Origin: Blattabacterium sp. (Blaberus giganteus)
Lineage (GTDB): Bacteria; Bacteroidota; Bacteroidia; Flavobacteriales; Blattabacteriaceae
DNA: 64,000 nucleotides
Direction: 5' to 3'
Assembly (NCBI RefSeq): GCF_000262715.1
Contig: NC_017924.1
Coordinates: 434,001 to 498,000 of the forward strand
Shown: piece after piece, positions 37,534 through 47,658 of the stretch
Layout of the letters: every line of letters begins with the position of its first letter
How positions within the stretch are numbered: the first letter of the stretch is position 1
The notes under the pieces: model-generated
The model's input: the letters and a program-made list of their open reading frames with translations, nothing else
What the model was told of the DNA's origin: nothing
Databases searched by the model: none
Made by a program: the position numbers and the translations under genes

Positions 37534-40500
37534 TTTTTTATATTTTCTACTTTTCGTATCTGCATATATAATATGAATTTTTCTTCAAAATATATTTTTT
37601 CTTCCTTCTCTTCATGTTCATATTCTTGTAATTCTTGGAAAGAAACATCGACAGCAAGAGTTTCTTTACAAAGAAAATCTTTATTTTTTTGTAAAATAAT
37701 TTTAACTTTATCTTTGAAATAATGATTTTTTTTTACACTTATATATACAAATATTTTTTCTATTACATTATATTCTCGATTTTTTCTTAATTTTTGTATA
37801 TGTCTAATTAATTCTCTTACAAATCCTTCTTCCCAAAGAGAATTTGTAATACGTAAATCTAATGCTATTGTAAATTCAGAATCAAATAAAACTGACCAAT
37901 TTTTAATATATTCAGTAGTAATTTTTACATCTTCTAAAGAAAGAATCACTTTTTCTTTTTTTATAAAAAGAATACATTTTTTGTTTTTTTCTATTTCTCT
38001 AATTTTTTCTTGATTAAATTTTTTTATAATCTCAGAAATTATCTGAACTTTATTTCCAAATTTAGGTCCAATAGATTTGTAATTAGGTTTTATATGTTTT
38101 ATAAATTCAAGATTTTTGTATGATGAAGGAAATTCTACTTTTTTTACATTAGCTTCTTGGAATAGAATTTCAGATGACTGTTTCAATTGGAAACGCATTT
38201 TATTATCATAAACAAGAATAAGCAATTTTTGCAAAGGTTGACGAATTTTTATTTTATTCTTTTTTCTTATAGAAAAAACCATGGAAATTATTTTCTGAAT
38301 CCAAAACATTTTATTTTCCAATTCTTTATTAATTAAATTGTAATTATAACTAGGAAAACTTGTTAAATGAATACTTTTAAAATTTTCTTTTTCAGTAATA
38401 GAATTTAAATCCACATATAATTTTTCAGAAAAAAATGGAACTATAGGAGAAATTAATTTAGCGACAACAATTAAACATTTATAAAGAATTTGATATGCAG
38501 ATATTTTATTTTTTGTATATTTCTCTTTCCAAAATCTTCTTCTACATAATCTTACATACCAATTACTTAATTTATCTAAAACAAAAGATGAAATCAAACG
38601 CGAAGCTTTAGTTGGATTATAATTAGTATAGTAATTGTCTGTTTTTTTAATAAGAGTGTTTAATTCAGAAAGGATCCAAAAATCCAATTCTGTATAATTG
38701 TTAAAACATTCTTCTTCTTTGTAAGAGAACCCATCAATATTAGCATATAAAACAAAAAAAGAATAGATGTTATATAATGTTCCAAAAAATTTATTTATAA
38801 TAGTATGAATATCTTTTATATTAAATTTTAAATTATCCCAAGGTTCAGAATGGAATATAATATACCAACGTATAGCATCAGGACCATAACTATCTATTAA
38901 ATCAAAAGGATTTATGGTATTCCCTTTACTTTTTGACATTTTACGACCATTTTTATCTAAAATTAATCCTGTTGATACTACATTTTTGTATGCTATTGAA
39001 TTGAATAATAAACTACTAATAGTATGTAAGGTAAAAAACCATCCTCGTGTCTGATCTATTCCTTCAGAAATAAAATCAGCAGGAAATAATAAATTTTTAT
39101 CTATATATTCTTTGTTTTCAAATGGATAATGAAATTGTGCATATGGCATAGCACCAGAATCAAACCATACATCAACTAAATCAGATTCTCTTTTCATAGG
39201 TTTTTCTTTAGGAGAAACCAATATAATTTTATCCAAAATGTGTTTATGCAAATCTATTTTATCATAATTATTATCACTCATATCATCTAATATAAAATCT
39301 TTAAATACATTATGTGACATAAATCCATATTTAATAGATTTTTTTATTTCAAATAATAATTCTTTAATTGATCCTATTACGATTTCTTCATCTCCTTTTT
39401 CTGTTCTCCAAATAGGAAGAGGGGTTCCCCAATATCTTGACCGAGAAAGATTCCAATCTTTTGTATTTTTTAACCAAGAATCAAAACGTTTTTTTCCTAT
39501 AAAATCAGGATACCATTGAATTTTTTGATTCAAACTAATCATTTTATCTTTCATTTCTGTAGTTTTTATAAACCATGAATTGAGTAGATAATAAAGAATT
39601 GGTTTTTCTGTTCTCCAACAGTGTGGATAAAAATGAACATGTTTTTCCGTTCTAAATATTTTTTGTTCTTTTTCTAAAAAGAAAATTATTTCTTGATCTA
39701 CTGAAAGAGTATTTTTTTTATTGTTCGTATTAAATTCATTTTTAACATATTTTTTTGAAAATCCGTGAGGAAAATTTTTTATAAATTTTCCTTGAAAATC
39801 AACTAAAGAAACAGGAATATTATCTTCATTTAAAACTAACATTGGAGGTATATTATATTTCTTAGCTACTATAAAATCATCTATGCCAAATGTAGGCGAA
39901 ATATGAACTATTCCTGTTCCTTCATTTACATTAACAAAATCTCCTGTTATAATTTGAAATGCATTTTTTTCGTTATAGTAAGGTTTAAACCAAGGCAATA
40001 ATTGTTCATATTTACTGTATATTAATTCTTTACCTTTAAATTTTTCTACTATTAAATAAGGAATTTTATGATTTTTTATATTAATATCTAATTCAGTTTC
40101 ATTTGAAACAGAATAAAATTGATTTGATAATAATATTTTATGAATTAATTTTTCAGAAAAAACAATATTTTCTTTTGAAAAAGTATATGTGTTATAAGTT
40201 TTAATCAAAACATAGTCTATCTCATAACCAAAAGCTAATGCAGTATTGGATGGAATTGTCCAAGGAGCAGTAGTCCATGATATAAAATATATGTCTCCTA
40301 AAATATTTTTAAATTTTTTAGGTAAAGTATTTTTAATTGCTTTAAATTTCAAAAATGGAGACAATTGTTTTACTTCTTTATAAGTTCCAGTCATGTTCAA
40401 TTCATGATAACTTAATCCTGTTCCTGCTGCAGGAGAATAAGGCTGGATTGTAAGTCCTTTATAAAGAAGATTTTGATCATATAATTTTTTAATTAGCCAC

Positions 40501-40997
40501 CATACACTTTCTATATATTTTGCATTGTAAGTAATAAACGAATGATCTAAATCTATAAAATATCCTATTTTTTCCGTAAATAATTGCCATTTTTTCAATG
40601 ATTTATTGACGAAACTTTTACAAAAATTATTATATTTTTCTATACTAATTTTTTTTCCTATATCATTTTTAGTGATTCCTAGATACTTTTCTACATTTAA
40701 TTCTACAGGAAGTCCATGAGTATCCCAACCTGCTTTTCTAAATACTTTTTTCCCTTTAAGAGTATGGTATCTACAAAAAATGTCCTTTATAATTCTAGTT
40801 ATAATATGATGAACACCAGGATTTCCATTTAAAGATGGAGGCCCTTCATATAAAATATAAGAAATAGTATTTTTTTTATGATCATAAAAAAAATTAGAAT
40901 TATTTTGAAAAATCTTATGTTTTTTCCAATATTGAGATATTTCTATAGTTATTTGACTAAGATCCAATTTTTTATATTCTCTGAATATTTTTGACAT
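37530..40997 (-). CDS. ileS: isoleucyl-tRNA synthetase
   Basis: A 1155-residue class I synthetase. Seen: GPPSLNGNPGVHHIITRIIK near residue 53 (the HIGH-equivalent segment), KAGWDTHGLPVELNVEKYLG near 89, the editing domain (TAPWTIPSNTALAFGYE), SWFIKTTEMKDKM, DVWFDSGAMPYAQFHYP, GIDQTRGWFFTLHTISS, and the KMSKSKGN motif near 688, followed by the anticodon-binding helical domain. It is of the long type II class found in Bacteroidetes and eukaryotes, naturally less sensitive to mupirocin. It is divergent from mutS, with a 66-base gap holding both promoters. Confidence 0.97.
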   Translation of the reverse strand: MSKIFREYKKLDLSQITIEISQYWKKHKIFQNNSNFFYDHKKNTISYILYEGPPSLNGNPGVHHIITRIIKDIFCRYHTLKGKKVFRKAGWDTHGLPVELNVEKYLGITKNDIGKKISIEKYNNFCKSFVNKSLKKWQLFTEKIGYFIDLDHSFITYNAKYIESVWWLIKKLYDQNLLYKGLTIQPYSPAAGTGLSYHELNMTGTYKEVKQLSPFLKFKAIKNTLPKKFKNILGDIYFISWTTAPWTIPSNTALAFGYEIDYVLIKTYNTYTFSKENIVFSEKLIHKILLSNQFYSVSNETELDINIKNHKIPYLIVEKFKGKELIYSKYEQLLPWFKPYYNEKNAFQIITGDFVNVNEGTGIVHISPTFGIDDFIVAKKYNIPPMLVLNEDNIPVSLVDFQGKFIKNFPHGFSKKYVKNEFNTNNKKNTLSVDQEIIFFLEKEQKIFRTEKHVHFYPHCWRTEKPILYYLLNSWFIKTTEMKDKMISLNQKIQWYPDFIGKKRFDSWLKNTKDWNLSRSRYWGTPLPIWRTEKGDEEIVIGSIKELLFEIKKSIKYGFMSHNVFKDFILDDMSDNNYDKIDLHKHILDKIILVSPKEKPMKRESDLVDVWFDSGAMPYAQFHYPFENKEYIDKNLLFPADFISEGIDQTRGWFFTLHTISSLLFNSIAYKNVVSTGLILDKNGRKMSKSKGNTINPFDLIDSYGPDAIRWYIIFHSEPWDNLKFNIKDIHTIINKFFGTLYNIYSFFVLYANIDGFSYKEEECFNNYTELDFWILSELNTLIKKTDNYYTNYNPTKASRLISSFVLDKLSNWYVRLCRRRFWKEKYTKNKISAYQILYKCLIVVAKLISPIVPFFSEKLYVDLNSITEKENFKSIHLTSFPSYNYNLINKELENKMFWIQKIISMVFSIRKKNKIKIRQPLQKLLILVYDNKMRFQLKQSSEILFQEANVKKVEFPSSYKNLEFIKHIKPNYKSIGPKFGNKVQIISEIIKKFNQEKIREIEKNKKCILFIKKEKVILSLEDVKITTEYIKNWSVLFDSEFTIALDLRITNSLWEEGFVRELIRHIQKLRKNREYNVIEKIFVYISVKKNHYFKDKVKIILQKNKDFLCKETLAVDVSFQELQEYEHEEKEEKIYFEEKFILYMQIRKVENIKK

Positions 40998-41063
40998 AAG
41001 GTTATAAATAATAAATTAACAATCTTCTATTTTGATATATTTTAATAATTATATTTTGATAAT

Positions 41064-43637
41064 ATGAATAAAAACGAAATTTTTTATTGCAAAAAAAAAG
41101 AAGAAACTCCATTAATTAAGCAATATAATGATATAAAAACTAAATATCCAGATACAATTTTATTATTTCAAGTTGGAGATTTTTATGAAACTTTTGGAGA
41201 AGATGCTATTCAATGTTCTCAAACATTAAATATCGTTTTAACTAAACGATTCAATATGCATTTAGCAGGGTTCCCCTACCATTCTTTGAATACTTACTTA
41301 CCAAAATTGATACGTTCAGGATTTCGTGTTGCTATTTGTGATCAACTAGAAGAACAAAAAAAAGGTAAAAATATTGTAAAAAGAGGAGTAACAGAACTTG
41401 TTACTCCAGGAGTATCCGTTGATGAGAACATTATATCTCCAAAATCAAATAATTTTTTAGCTTCTATTTACGTCGAAAAAAATAAAAATTTTGGGTTAAG
41501 TTTTTTAGATATTTCTACTGGAGAATTTTTTGTAACAGAAGATACAAAAAATAATATTTTGCAATATATAAAACGTTTTCATCCTAGTGAAATTCTTTTT
41601 CAAAGAAAAGAAAAAAATTTTTTTGATAAATTGTTAAAAGGGGAATATTATACTTTTCTTCTGGAAGACTGGATGTTTGATTATTCATTTGCATATGAAA
41701 AATTAACGTCTCATTTTGAAATGAATTCTTTAAAAGGATTTGGTATTAATGATTTAAAATTAGGTATTATTTCTTGTGGAGTAATCTTATCTTATTTACA
41801 TAATACTCTTCACTTCAATATAAAACATATTTCTAATATACGAAGAATAAAAAAGGAAGAACACGTGAGTATAGATGATTTTACTTTTAGAAATTTAGAA
41901 ATATTTCATCCTTTGAACAAAGAAGGAGTTTCTTTGATAAAAATACTTGACCATACTATTACTCCTATGGGAGGAAGATTATTGAAAAATTGGATTATTT
42001 TTCCTTTAAAAAATATCTTTCGTATAAGAAAACGTCATCAAATAGTGGAAAAATTATCTACTAATAACGTAATACGTATTTTTATAAAAACAAAACTAAA
42101 AAATGTTTATGATATAGAAAGAATAATTTCTAAAATAGCTATTGGAAAAATTTCTCCACGTGAAATGTATACGTTATATAAATCTCTTATTTCTATAAAT
42201 GAAATACAAAAAAAATGCCTATCTCAAGGAGATAAAATTTTAACCAATATAGGAAACTCTTTTGAAGATTGTAATATTATATGTGAAAAAATAGCTAATA
42301 CAATACAAGAAAATCCTCCACATAAAATTGAAAAAGGGAAAGGAAATGTTATAAATCAAGGTTTTTCTAAAGAATTAGATGAAATTCGAACAATGTATTT
42401 TTTTCAAAAAAAATATCTAGAAAAACTTTGTTCAATTGAGAAATTGAAAACAGGAATTAATAATTTAAAAATTGGATATAATAATATTTTCGGATATTTT
42501 TTTGAAGTTAAAATTTCTAAAAAAGAAAAAGTCCCATTACACTGGATACAAAAACAAACATTGACAAATTCTATTCGATATATTACTGAGGAATTAAAAA
42601 ATTATGAATTGAAAATTTTCAATGCAGAACAAAAAATATTTTCTTTAGAAAAAGAAATATTTAATAATCTAATCAATCATATGTTAGATAACATAAAATC
42701 TTTACAAAAAAATGCAAAAACAATTGCAAAATTAGATGTACTATGCTCTTTTTCTAGTTTAGCATTAGAAAATAATTATATAAAACCTAAAGTCAATGAT
42801 TCTTTACAAATATCTATAATAAAAGGACGACATCCTGTTATTGAAAGACAATTCATTTCCAAATCCTCTTATATTCCTAATGATATTATTTTAAATAAAT
42901 CAAATCAACAAATATTAATCATAACAGGTCCAAATATGTCAGGAAAATCTGCTATTTTACGTCAAACGGCCATTATTATACTAATGGCTCATGTTGGAAG
43001 TTTTGTTCCTGCTAAATATGCGGAAATAGGATTAATCGACAAAATATTTAGTAGAGTAGGTGCCTCAGATAACATTTCTTTAGGAGAGTCTACTTTTATG
43101 GTAGAAATGAATGAAACAGCAAGTATATTAAACAATCTTTCTAAAAGAAGTTTTATTATTTTAGATGAAATAGGAAGAGGTACAAGTACTTATGATGGAA
43201 TTTCAATAGCAAAATCGATCATTGAGTTTTTGCATGAAAAGAATTTTCGACCTTTAACTTTATTTGCTACACATTATCATGAATTGAATGAAATGAGTCT
43301 TTTTTTTAAAAGAATAAAAAACTATCATATTTCTGTAAAAGAAATAAATGATAATATTATTTTTATGCGAAAACTAGTAACTGGAGGTAGTGAACATAGT
43401 TTCGGAATTTATGTAGCTAAAATATCGGGCATGCCTATAGAAATCATTGAAAGAGCAAAAAAAATATTAAATTCATTAAAATTAAAAAAAAACAAAACGG
43501 AAATTAATAACAAAAAAGTTTTTTATTTATTAAAAAAAATAATTTGTTCTTTAAAAAAAATTAAAAATATTGATTCTTTATCATTACAAGATATAACTGG
43601 AAAAATTCACGAAATCAAAAATTTATTAGATTATTAA
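41064..43637 (+). CDS. mutS: DNA mismatch repair protein MutS
   Basis: A mismatch-sensing ATPase dimer. The 857-residue protein keeps the DNA-contact motif GDFYETF (Phe and Glu of the Phe-x-Glu recognition element) near residue 41 and the clamp and lever domains. It has Walker A TGPNMSGKSAILRQTA near 629, the Walker B/signature region DEIGRGTSTYDGISIAKSI near 707 and ATHYHELNEM near 740. No truncation is visible, so MutS is probably functional. MutL is not in the window. Two tRNA genes follow on the same strand. Confidence 0.97.
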   Translation: MNKNEIFYCKKKEETPLIKQYNDIKTKYPDTILLFQVGDFYETFGEDAIQCSQTLNIVLTKRFNMHLAGFPYHSLNTYLPKLIRSGFRVAICDQLEEQKKGKNIVKRGVTELVTPGVSVDENIISPKSNNFLASIYVEKNKNFGLSFLDISTGEFFVTEDTKNNILQYIKRFHPSEILFQRKEKNFFDKLLKGEYYTFLLEDWMFDYSFAYEKLTSHFEMNSLKGFGINDLKLGIISCGVILSYLHNTLHFNIKHISNIRRIKKEEHVSIDDFTFRNLEIFHPLNKEGVSLIKILDHTITPMGGRLLKNWIIFPLKNIFRIRKRHQIVEKLSTNNVIRIFIKTKLKNVYDIERIISKIAIGKISPREMYTLYKSLISINEIQKKCLSQGDKILTNIGNSFEDCNIICEKIANTIQENPPHKIEKGKGNVINQGFSKELDEIRTMYFFQKKYLEKLCSIEKLKTGINNLKIGYNNIFGYFFEVKISKKEKVPLHWIQKQTLTNSIRYITEELKNYELKIFNAEQKIFSLEKEIFNNLINHMLDNIKSLQKNAKTIAKLDVLCSFSSLALENNYIKPKVNDSLQISIIKGRHPVIERQFISKSSYIPNDIILNKSNQQILIITGPNMSGKSAILRQTAIIILMAHVGSFVPAKYAEIGLIDKIFSRVGASDNISLGESTFMVEMNETASILNNLSKRSFIILDEIGRGTSTYDGISIAKSIIEFLHEKNFRPLTLFATHYHELNEMSLFFKRIKNYHISVKEINDNIIFMRKLVTGGSEHSFGIYVAKISGMPIEIIERAKKILNSLKLKKNKTEINNKKVFYLLKKIICSLKKIKNIDSLSLQDITGKIHEIKNLLDY

Positions 43638-43673
43638 AATTTGCTTATAAAGTGTATTTGAATTAGTTTTGTC

Positions 43674-43746
<73 letters not shown>

Positions 43747-43758
43747 TTTTTCTTATTT

Positions 43759-43843
43759 ATCCGGATGGTGGAATTGGTAGACACACAGGACTTAAAATCC
43801 TGTGATCATTGTGATCGTACGGGTTCAAATCCCGTTCCGGGTA
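43759..43843 (+). tRNA. tRNA-Leu (anticodon UAA)
   Basis: A class II tRNA. Acceptor stem ATCCGGA / TCCGGGT (one G-T pair), anticodon stem-loop CAGGA-CTTAAAA-TCCTG (anticodon TAA), variable arm TGATCATTGTGATCG, T-arm ACGGG-TTCAAAT-CCCGT, discriminator A. It is 85 bases. guaB converges on it with only 3 bases between the ends. As a UUA/UUG reader it is a likely target of MiaA/MiaB. Confidence 0.96.
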
Positions 43844-43846
43844 TTT

Positions 43847-45316
43847 TTATTTTCTGTCGTAATTAAAGTAATTAGGTGATTCTTTAGTTATATTTACACT
43901 GTGCGGATGGTTTTCTTTTAATCCTGAATTAGTAATTCTTACAAATTGCCCTGTTTTCATGAGCTCTATAATTGTGGAAACCCCACAATATCCCATTCCA
44001 GAACGTAATCCTCCACAAATTTGATAAATAACATCTTTCATTTTTCCTTTATAAGGCACTATAGCTTCTATTCCTTCTGGAACAGATTTTTCGTTAAATT
44101 GAAAATAACGATCTCTACTCCCTCTTTTCATAGCTATTAATGATCCCATTCCTACATAAGTTTTAAATTTTCTACCTTGAAAAATTACTTCTTCTCCTGG
44201 AGCTTCATCTGTTCCCGCGAATAAACTTCCAATCATAACAGAACTAGCTCCAGCAGCAATAGCTTTAACTACATCTCCTGAATATCTTATCCCCCCATCG
44301 GAAATAACGTTAACATTCCTTTTTTTAGCATATTCATATACATCATTAATAGCTGTAATTTGTGGCATTCCTACTCCAGCAATAACTCTTGTTGTACAGA
44401 TTGAACCAGATCCAATTCCTACTTTTAAAACACTAGAACCTGCATCTATCAAATCTCTTGCCCCCTCCATTGTTACTACATTTCCTGTTAATAATGTTAT
44501 TTCCGGAAAAGAATTTCTGATTAATTTTATTGTTTCTAATATTTTACAAGAATGACCATGCGCTGAATCTATAGCTATGATATCTGCCCCTACTTTGACT
44601 AAAGATTCTACTCTTTCTATAGTTTTTTTATCTATACCAATAGCTGCACCTACACGTAAACGTCCTCTAGAATCTTTACAAGCATTAGGATACTCAATCA
44701 AATTATCAATGTCTCTAATTGTAATTAATCCCACTAATTTATTGTAATTATCTACAATAGGTAATTTTTCAATTCTTTCTTTTAATAAAATATTTTTAGC
44801 TTCTTCTAGAGTTATATTTTTTTTAGATGTGATTAATTTTTCTTTTGTCATTACTTTTTCTACTAAAGTATCCAAATCCGTACGATATTTTATATCTCTT
44901 CTGGTAATAATTCCTACTAATGAATGATCTTTTTCTATAACAGGTAATCCAGAAATTTTAAACTTTTTCATAAGATATTGAGCATATCTTAATGTTGAAT
45001 TTCTAGAAAGTGTAATAGGATCGTCTATCATTCCACTTTCACTTCTTTTGACTCTATAAACTTCTTCTGATTGATTTTCTATATTCATATTTTTATGAAT
45101 AATTCCTATTCCTCCTTCTCTAGCTATAGAGATAGCTAAAGATGATTCCGTTACGGTATCCATGGCGGCACTTAATATAGGAATATTCATAGTAATATCT
45201 AGGGTAAGACAAGTTTTAAGAGAAACTTCTGATGGAATAATTGAAGAATAAGAAGGAACAAGTAAAACATCATCAAAAGTAAGAGCTTCTTTTAAAATTT
45301 TTTTATTTAAAGACAT
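43847..45316 (-). CDS. guaB: inosine-5'-monophosphate dehydrogenase
   Basis: Oxidises IMP to XMP with NAD+, the rate-limiting step of GMP synthesis. The 489-residue protein has the N-terminal barrel start [20 protein letters not shown], two CBS domains at about residues 95-205, the catalytic loop [20 protein letters not shown] near 298 with the active-site Cys, IADGG-type phosphate binding seen as [12 protein letters not shown], and the flap [20 protein letters not shown]. No truncation is seen. It is transcribed away from the lipoprotein gene and ends beside tRNA-Leu. Confidence 0.97.
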   Translation of the reverse strand: MSLNKKILKEALTFDDVLLVPSYSSIIPSEVSLKTCLTLDITMNIPILSAAMDTVTESSLAISIAREGGIGIIHKNMNIENQSEEVYRVKRSESGMIDDPITLSRNSTLRYAQYLMKKFKISGLPVIEKDHSLVGIITRRDIKYRTDLDTLVEKVMTKEKLITSKKNITLEEAKNILLKERIEKLPIVDNYNKLVGLITIRDIDNLIEYPNACKDSRGRLRVGAAIGIDKKTIERVESLVKVGADIIAIDSAHGHSCKILETIKLIRNSFPEITLLTGNVVTMEGARDLIDAGSSVLKVGIGSGSICTTRVIAGVGMPQITAINDVYEYAKKRNVNVISDGGIRYSGDVVKAIAAGASSVMIGSLFAGTDEAPGEEVIFQGRKFKTYVGMGSLIAMKRGSRDRYFQFNEKSVPEGIEAIVPYKGKMKDVIYQICGGLRSGMGYCGVSTIIELMKTGQFVRITNSGLKENHPHSVNITKESPNYFNYDRK

Positions 45317-45473
45317 AATTTTTTATTTTAAAATAATTTTGTATAAAATTAAAAAAACATAATATTCTTATTTTCAAAGTTTTTTTTTTGAAAAAAAAAA
45401 GAAAATTCAATTTTACTCCCCTTTTAAAAAAAAATACAAATAATGATATATTTTTTCATTCCAAATTTTTATA

Positions 45474-45481
45474 TAAATTTG
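45474..45481 (+). promoter_or_regulatory. Bacteroidetes-type -7 box upstream of the Asn-rich lipoprotein
   Basis: TAAATTTG fits TAnnTTTG and ends 34 bases before the ATG at 45516. It lies in the 199-base divergent region between guaB and the lipoprotein gene. That region also holds homopolymer A/T runs and a weak TTTTCAAA / TTTGAAAA inverted repeat (45371-45394); nothing else is recognisable in it. Confidence 0.4.
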
Positions 45482-45515
45482 CCCAGAAAATGTAATAACT
45501 GAAATACTATCGATT

Positions 45516-45800
45516 ATGATGAAAAAATTAAGAATTACAGTCACTACGATTTTGTTAGCAATATTTTTGTTTACTATTAGTTGCAATAACAAAAATAAAA
45601 ATGAAAGTAACTCTGCGACTACAGAAGAGGAAAAAACAGCTAATAACAACAATGAAAATCAAACAGATTCCAATAACAACAATACACCTCCTGCAACTCC
45701 TAGTGAGGAGCCCTCAAAAAACAATAATGAGGAAAATAACAGCAATACAGCTGAAAAAGAAAAAGGAACAACTGAAGAAAACGATAAGAATAACAAATAA
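45516..45800 (+). CDS. low-complexity Asn/Glu/Thr-rich predicted lipoprotein, function unknown
   Basis: I do not recognise this 94-residue protein. Seen: a signal segment (MMKKLRITVTTILLAIFLFT) ending in a lipobox ISC with Cys at residue 23, then about 70 residues made almost only of Asn, Glu, Thr, Lys, Ser and Pro with no predicted fold. It is probably an outer-membrane or periplasmic tethered disordered tail. Codon use differs from the neighbours: many AAC codons and a higher local GC content. It has its own promoter-like box (45474-45481) and a strong terminator (45817-45850), so it is a single-gene unit. The downstream half could change length by repeat slippage. Confidence 0.75.
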   Translation: MMKKLRITVTTILLAIFLFTISCNNKNKNESNSATTEEEKTANNNNENQTDSNNNNTPPATPSEEPSKNNNEENNSNTAEKEKGTTEENDKNNK

Positions 45801-45816
45801 ATAAAAAATAGGTATT

Positions 45817-45850
45817 AGCGAAAAAAAAGTGAGTTCACTTTTTTTTCGCT
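45817..45850. terminator. bidirectional rho-independent terminator (16-bp perfect stem)
   Basis: AGCGAAAAAAAAGTGA and TCACTTTTTTTTCGCT form a perfect 16-bp inverted repeat around a 2-base centre (GT). It lies 16 bases past the lipoprotein stop and 2 bases before the rplS stop on the other strand, so it serves both convergent transcripts. Confidence 0.8.
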
Positions 45851-45852
45851 TT

Positions 45853-46197
45853 TCAACTTTTTACTCTTGCTTTCTTCCCTTTTAAGGATCTTAAATAATA
45901 AATTTTTGATCTTCTGACCTTTCCTTTCTTGTTTACTTCTATTTTTCGTATGTTAGGTTGATTGAAAATAAATACACGTTCTATTCCTATCCCTGCACTT
46001 ATTTTTCGAATAGTAAATGTTTTAGTTAATCCTTTTCCTTGTTTTTTTATAATTACTCCTTTAAAAGATTGAATCCTTTTTTTTTCTCCTTCTTTAATTT
46101 CAAAAAAAACAGTGATTGTATCTCCTGAATGAAATAACGGAAAATGATTTTTAGATAAAAATTTATCTTCTGTGTATTTTATAATATTTTTAAACAT
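45853..46197 (-). CDS. rplS: 50S ribosomal protein L19
   Basis: A 114-residue protein at the 30S-50S interface. Seen: FHSGDTITVFFEIKEGEKKR near residue 23, IQSFKGVIIKKQGKGLTKTF, TIRKISAGIGIERVFIFNQP near 61, IRKIEVNKKGKVRRSKIYYL and RSLKGKKARVKS at the C-terminus, all matching L19. It lies 6 bases after glmM and ends at a strong terminator hairpin. Confidence 0.96.
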   Translation of the reverse strand: MFKNIIKYTEDKFLSKNHFPLFHSGDTITVFFEIKEGEKKRIQSFKGVIIKKQGKGLTKTFTIRKISAGIGIERVFIFNQPNIRKIEVNKKGKVRRSKIYYLRSLKGKKARVKS

Positions 46198-46203
46198 AAT
46201 TGA

Positions 46204-47592
46204 TCATGATTTTTGAATATCATATATAATTTTTTTAGATAAAAAATCAGCTCTTTTTTTTGAAGTACTTTCTGAATGTATTCTAATAATATTTTCAGTA
46301 TTCGATTTTCTTATATGTATCCATTCATTATGTTTAAAATAAATTTTAATTCCATCACTAAAATCCATTTTTTTTCCTTTATATTTTTTTCTTATTGTTT
46401 GTAATAATATTTTAATTCCTTCATGAGAACAAAATCGAATTTTTTTTTTCGACATAAAATAATTGGAATATCTTTTTTTTAATTTAGATAATGGAATATT
46501 GGAAAGTTTAGCTATTTGAGTTAAAAATAATGCAATTCCAATCAATGCATCTCTACCATAACGTAAATTAGGATAAATAATTCCTCCATTTCCTTCTCCT
46601 CCAATAACTGCATGAACTTCTTTCATTTTTTTTACAACATGTATTTCTCCAACAGGAGTAGAATAATAAGGAACTCTTTTTTTTATGGAAAGATCTTTTA
46701 ATGCATGAGAAGATGATAAAGTAGAAACAATAGGACCTAATTTATTTTCCAATATATAATCTGCTATAGATACTAAAGTATATTCTTCTCCAAAAAAATC
46801 TCCGTTTTCACAGACAAACACCACACGATCCACATCAGGATCTACGCAAATTCCTAAATTCGCTTTCAGATTCGTTACTTTTTTGCATATTTCTCTCAAA
46901 TTTTTTTCAATAGGTTCAGGATTATGAACAAAATCACCATGAGGATCACAATATATTTTAATCACATGAACCCCCAAACATTTTAATAAAATAGGAACAG
47001 CTATTCCCCCCGTAGAATTAATTCCATCTACTACAATTTTTAATTTAGCTTTTTGAATAACATTTTTGTCTATAATAGGCAACGAAATAATTTTTTCTAT
47101 ATGTTTTTGAATGTAATTCGCTTTATAAAAAAGATTGCCTAATTTTTTATATGAAGAAAAATTAAAATGTTTTTTTTCTACTATATATAACAATTTTTTA
47201 AAATCTTCTTCAGATAAAAATTCTCCATAAGAATTAAACATTTTTAATCCATTCCAATTTTTAGGATTATGACTTGCCGTTAACATTACTCCCCCATCAG
47301 CTTTCTCATTTATAACAGCAATTCCAACAGTAGGTGTTGTAGATAAACCAATATTTACAATGTCCACTCCAAGACTTTGAAAAGTAATTATTAAAAATTT
47401 TTGAAATAAAACAGAAGAAACTCTTCCATCTCTTCCTAAGATTAGGATAAATTTTTTTTTCTTTTTATATTTTCTTTTCATCCAGGAAACATATCCTGCC
47501 GAAAATTGAATTATATCTATAGGAGAAAAACCAGTTCCAACCTTCCCACCTAATGTACCTCTTATTCCAGATGAAGATTTTACAAGTACCAA
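46204..47592 (-). CDS. glmM: phosphoglucosamine mutase
   Basis: Predicted to interconvert glucosamine-6-P and glucosamine-1-P for UDP-GlcNAc (peptidoglycan and LPS). The 462-residue alpha-D-phosphohexomutase has N-terminal SSGIRGTLGGKVGTGFSP, the phosphoserine loop TASHNPKNWNGLKMFN near residue 100, the metal loop DPDVDRVVFV near 240 and the sugar loop GGEGNGGIIYP near 328. Flavobacterial GlmM sequences have this length and N-terminus. A phosphomannomutase role cannot be fully excluded. The start is TTG at 47592. A TAnnTTTG box lies upstream at 47616-47623. Confidence 0.9.
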   Translation of the reverse strand: MVLVKSSSGIRGTLGGKVGTGFSPIDIIQFSAGYVSWMKRKYKKKKKFILILGRDGRVSSVLFQKFLIITFQSLGVDIVNIGLSTTPTVGIAVINEKADGGVMLTASHNPKNWNGLKMFNSYGEFLSEEDFKKLLYIVEKKHFNFSSYKKLGNLFYKANYIQKHIEKIISLPIIDKNVIQKAKLKIVVDGINSTGGIAVPILLKCLGVHVIKIYCDPHGDFVHNPEPIEKNLREICKKVTNLKANLGICVDPDVDRVVFVCENGDFFGEEYTLVSIADYILENKLGPIVSTLSSSHALKDLSIKKRVPYYSTPVGEIHVVKKMKEVHAVIGGEGNGGIIYPNLRYGRDALIGIALFLTQIAKLSNIPLSKLKKRYSNYFMSKKKIRFCSHEGIKILLQTIRKKYKGKKMDFSDGIKIYFKHNEWIHIRKSNTENIIRIHSESTSKKRADFLSKKIIYDIQKS

Positions 47593-47615
47593 AAATAATT
47601 TAATTTTTTATTAAA

Positions 47616-47623
47616 CAAAAATA
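47616..47623 (-). promoter_or_regulatory. Bacteroidetes-type -7 box upstream of glmM
   Basis: TATTTTTG on the minus strand fits TAnnTTTG, 23 bases before the TTG start of glmM, in the 66-base gap after the LolE-like gene. No convincing -33 element was seen. Confidence 0.35.
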
Positions 47624-47658
47624 CAAAATTTAATATAGATAAATAGATAATTTGTGAT

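Noticed and set aside
45371..45394. TTTTCAAA / TTTGAAAA inverted repeat as a terminator or small RNA
   Set aside because: The stem is AT-only, lies between two divergent genes where no terminator is expected, and is within homopolymer runs, so chance is the simplest explanation.
45413..45652. 79-codon frame antisense to the Asn-rich lipoprotein
   Set aside because: It is the complement of the AAC/AAT repeats, giving a run of hydrophobic residues without family features. The lipoprotein on the plus strand has a proper signal and lipobox.
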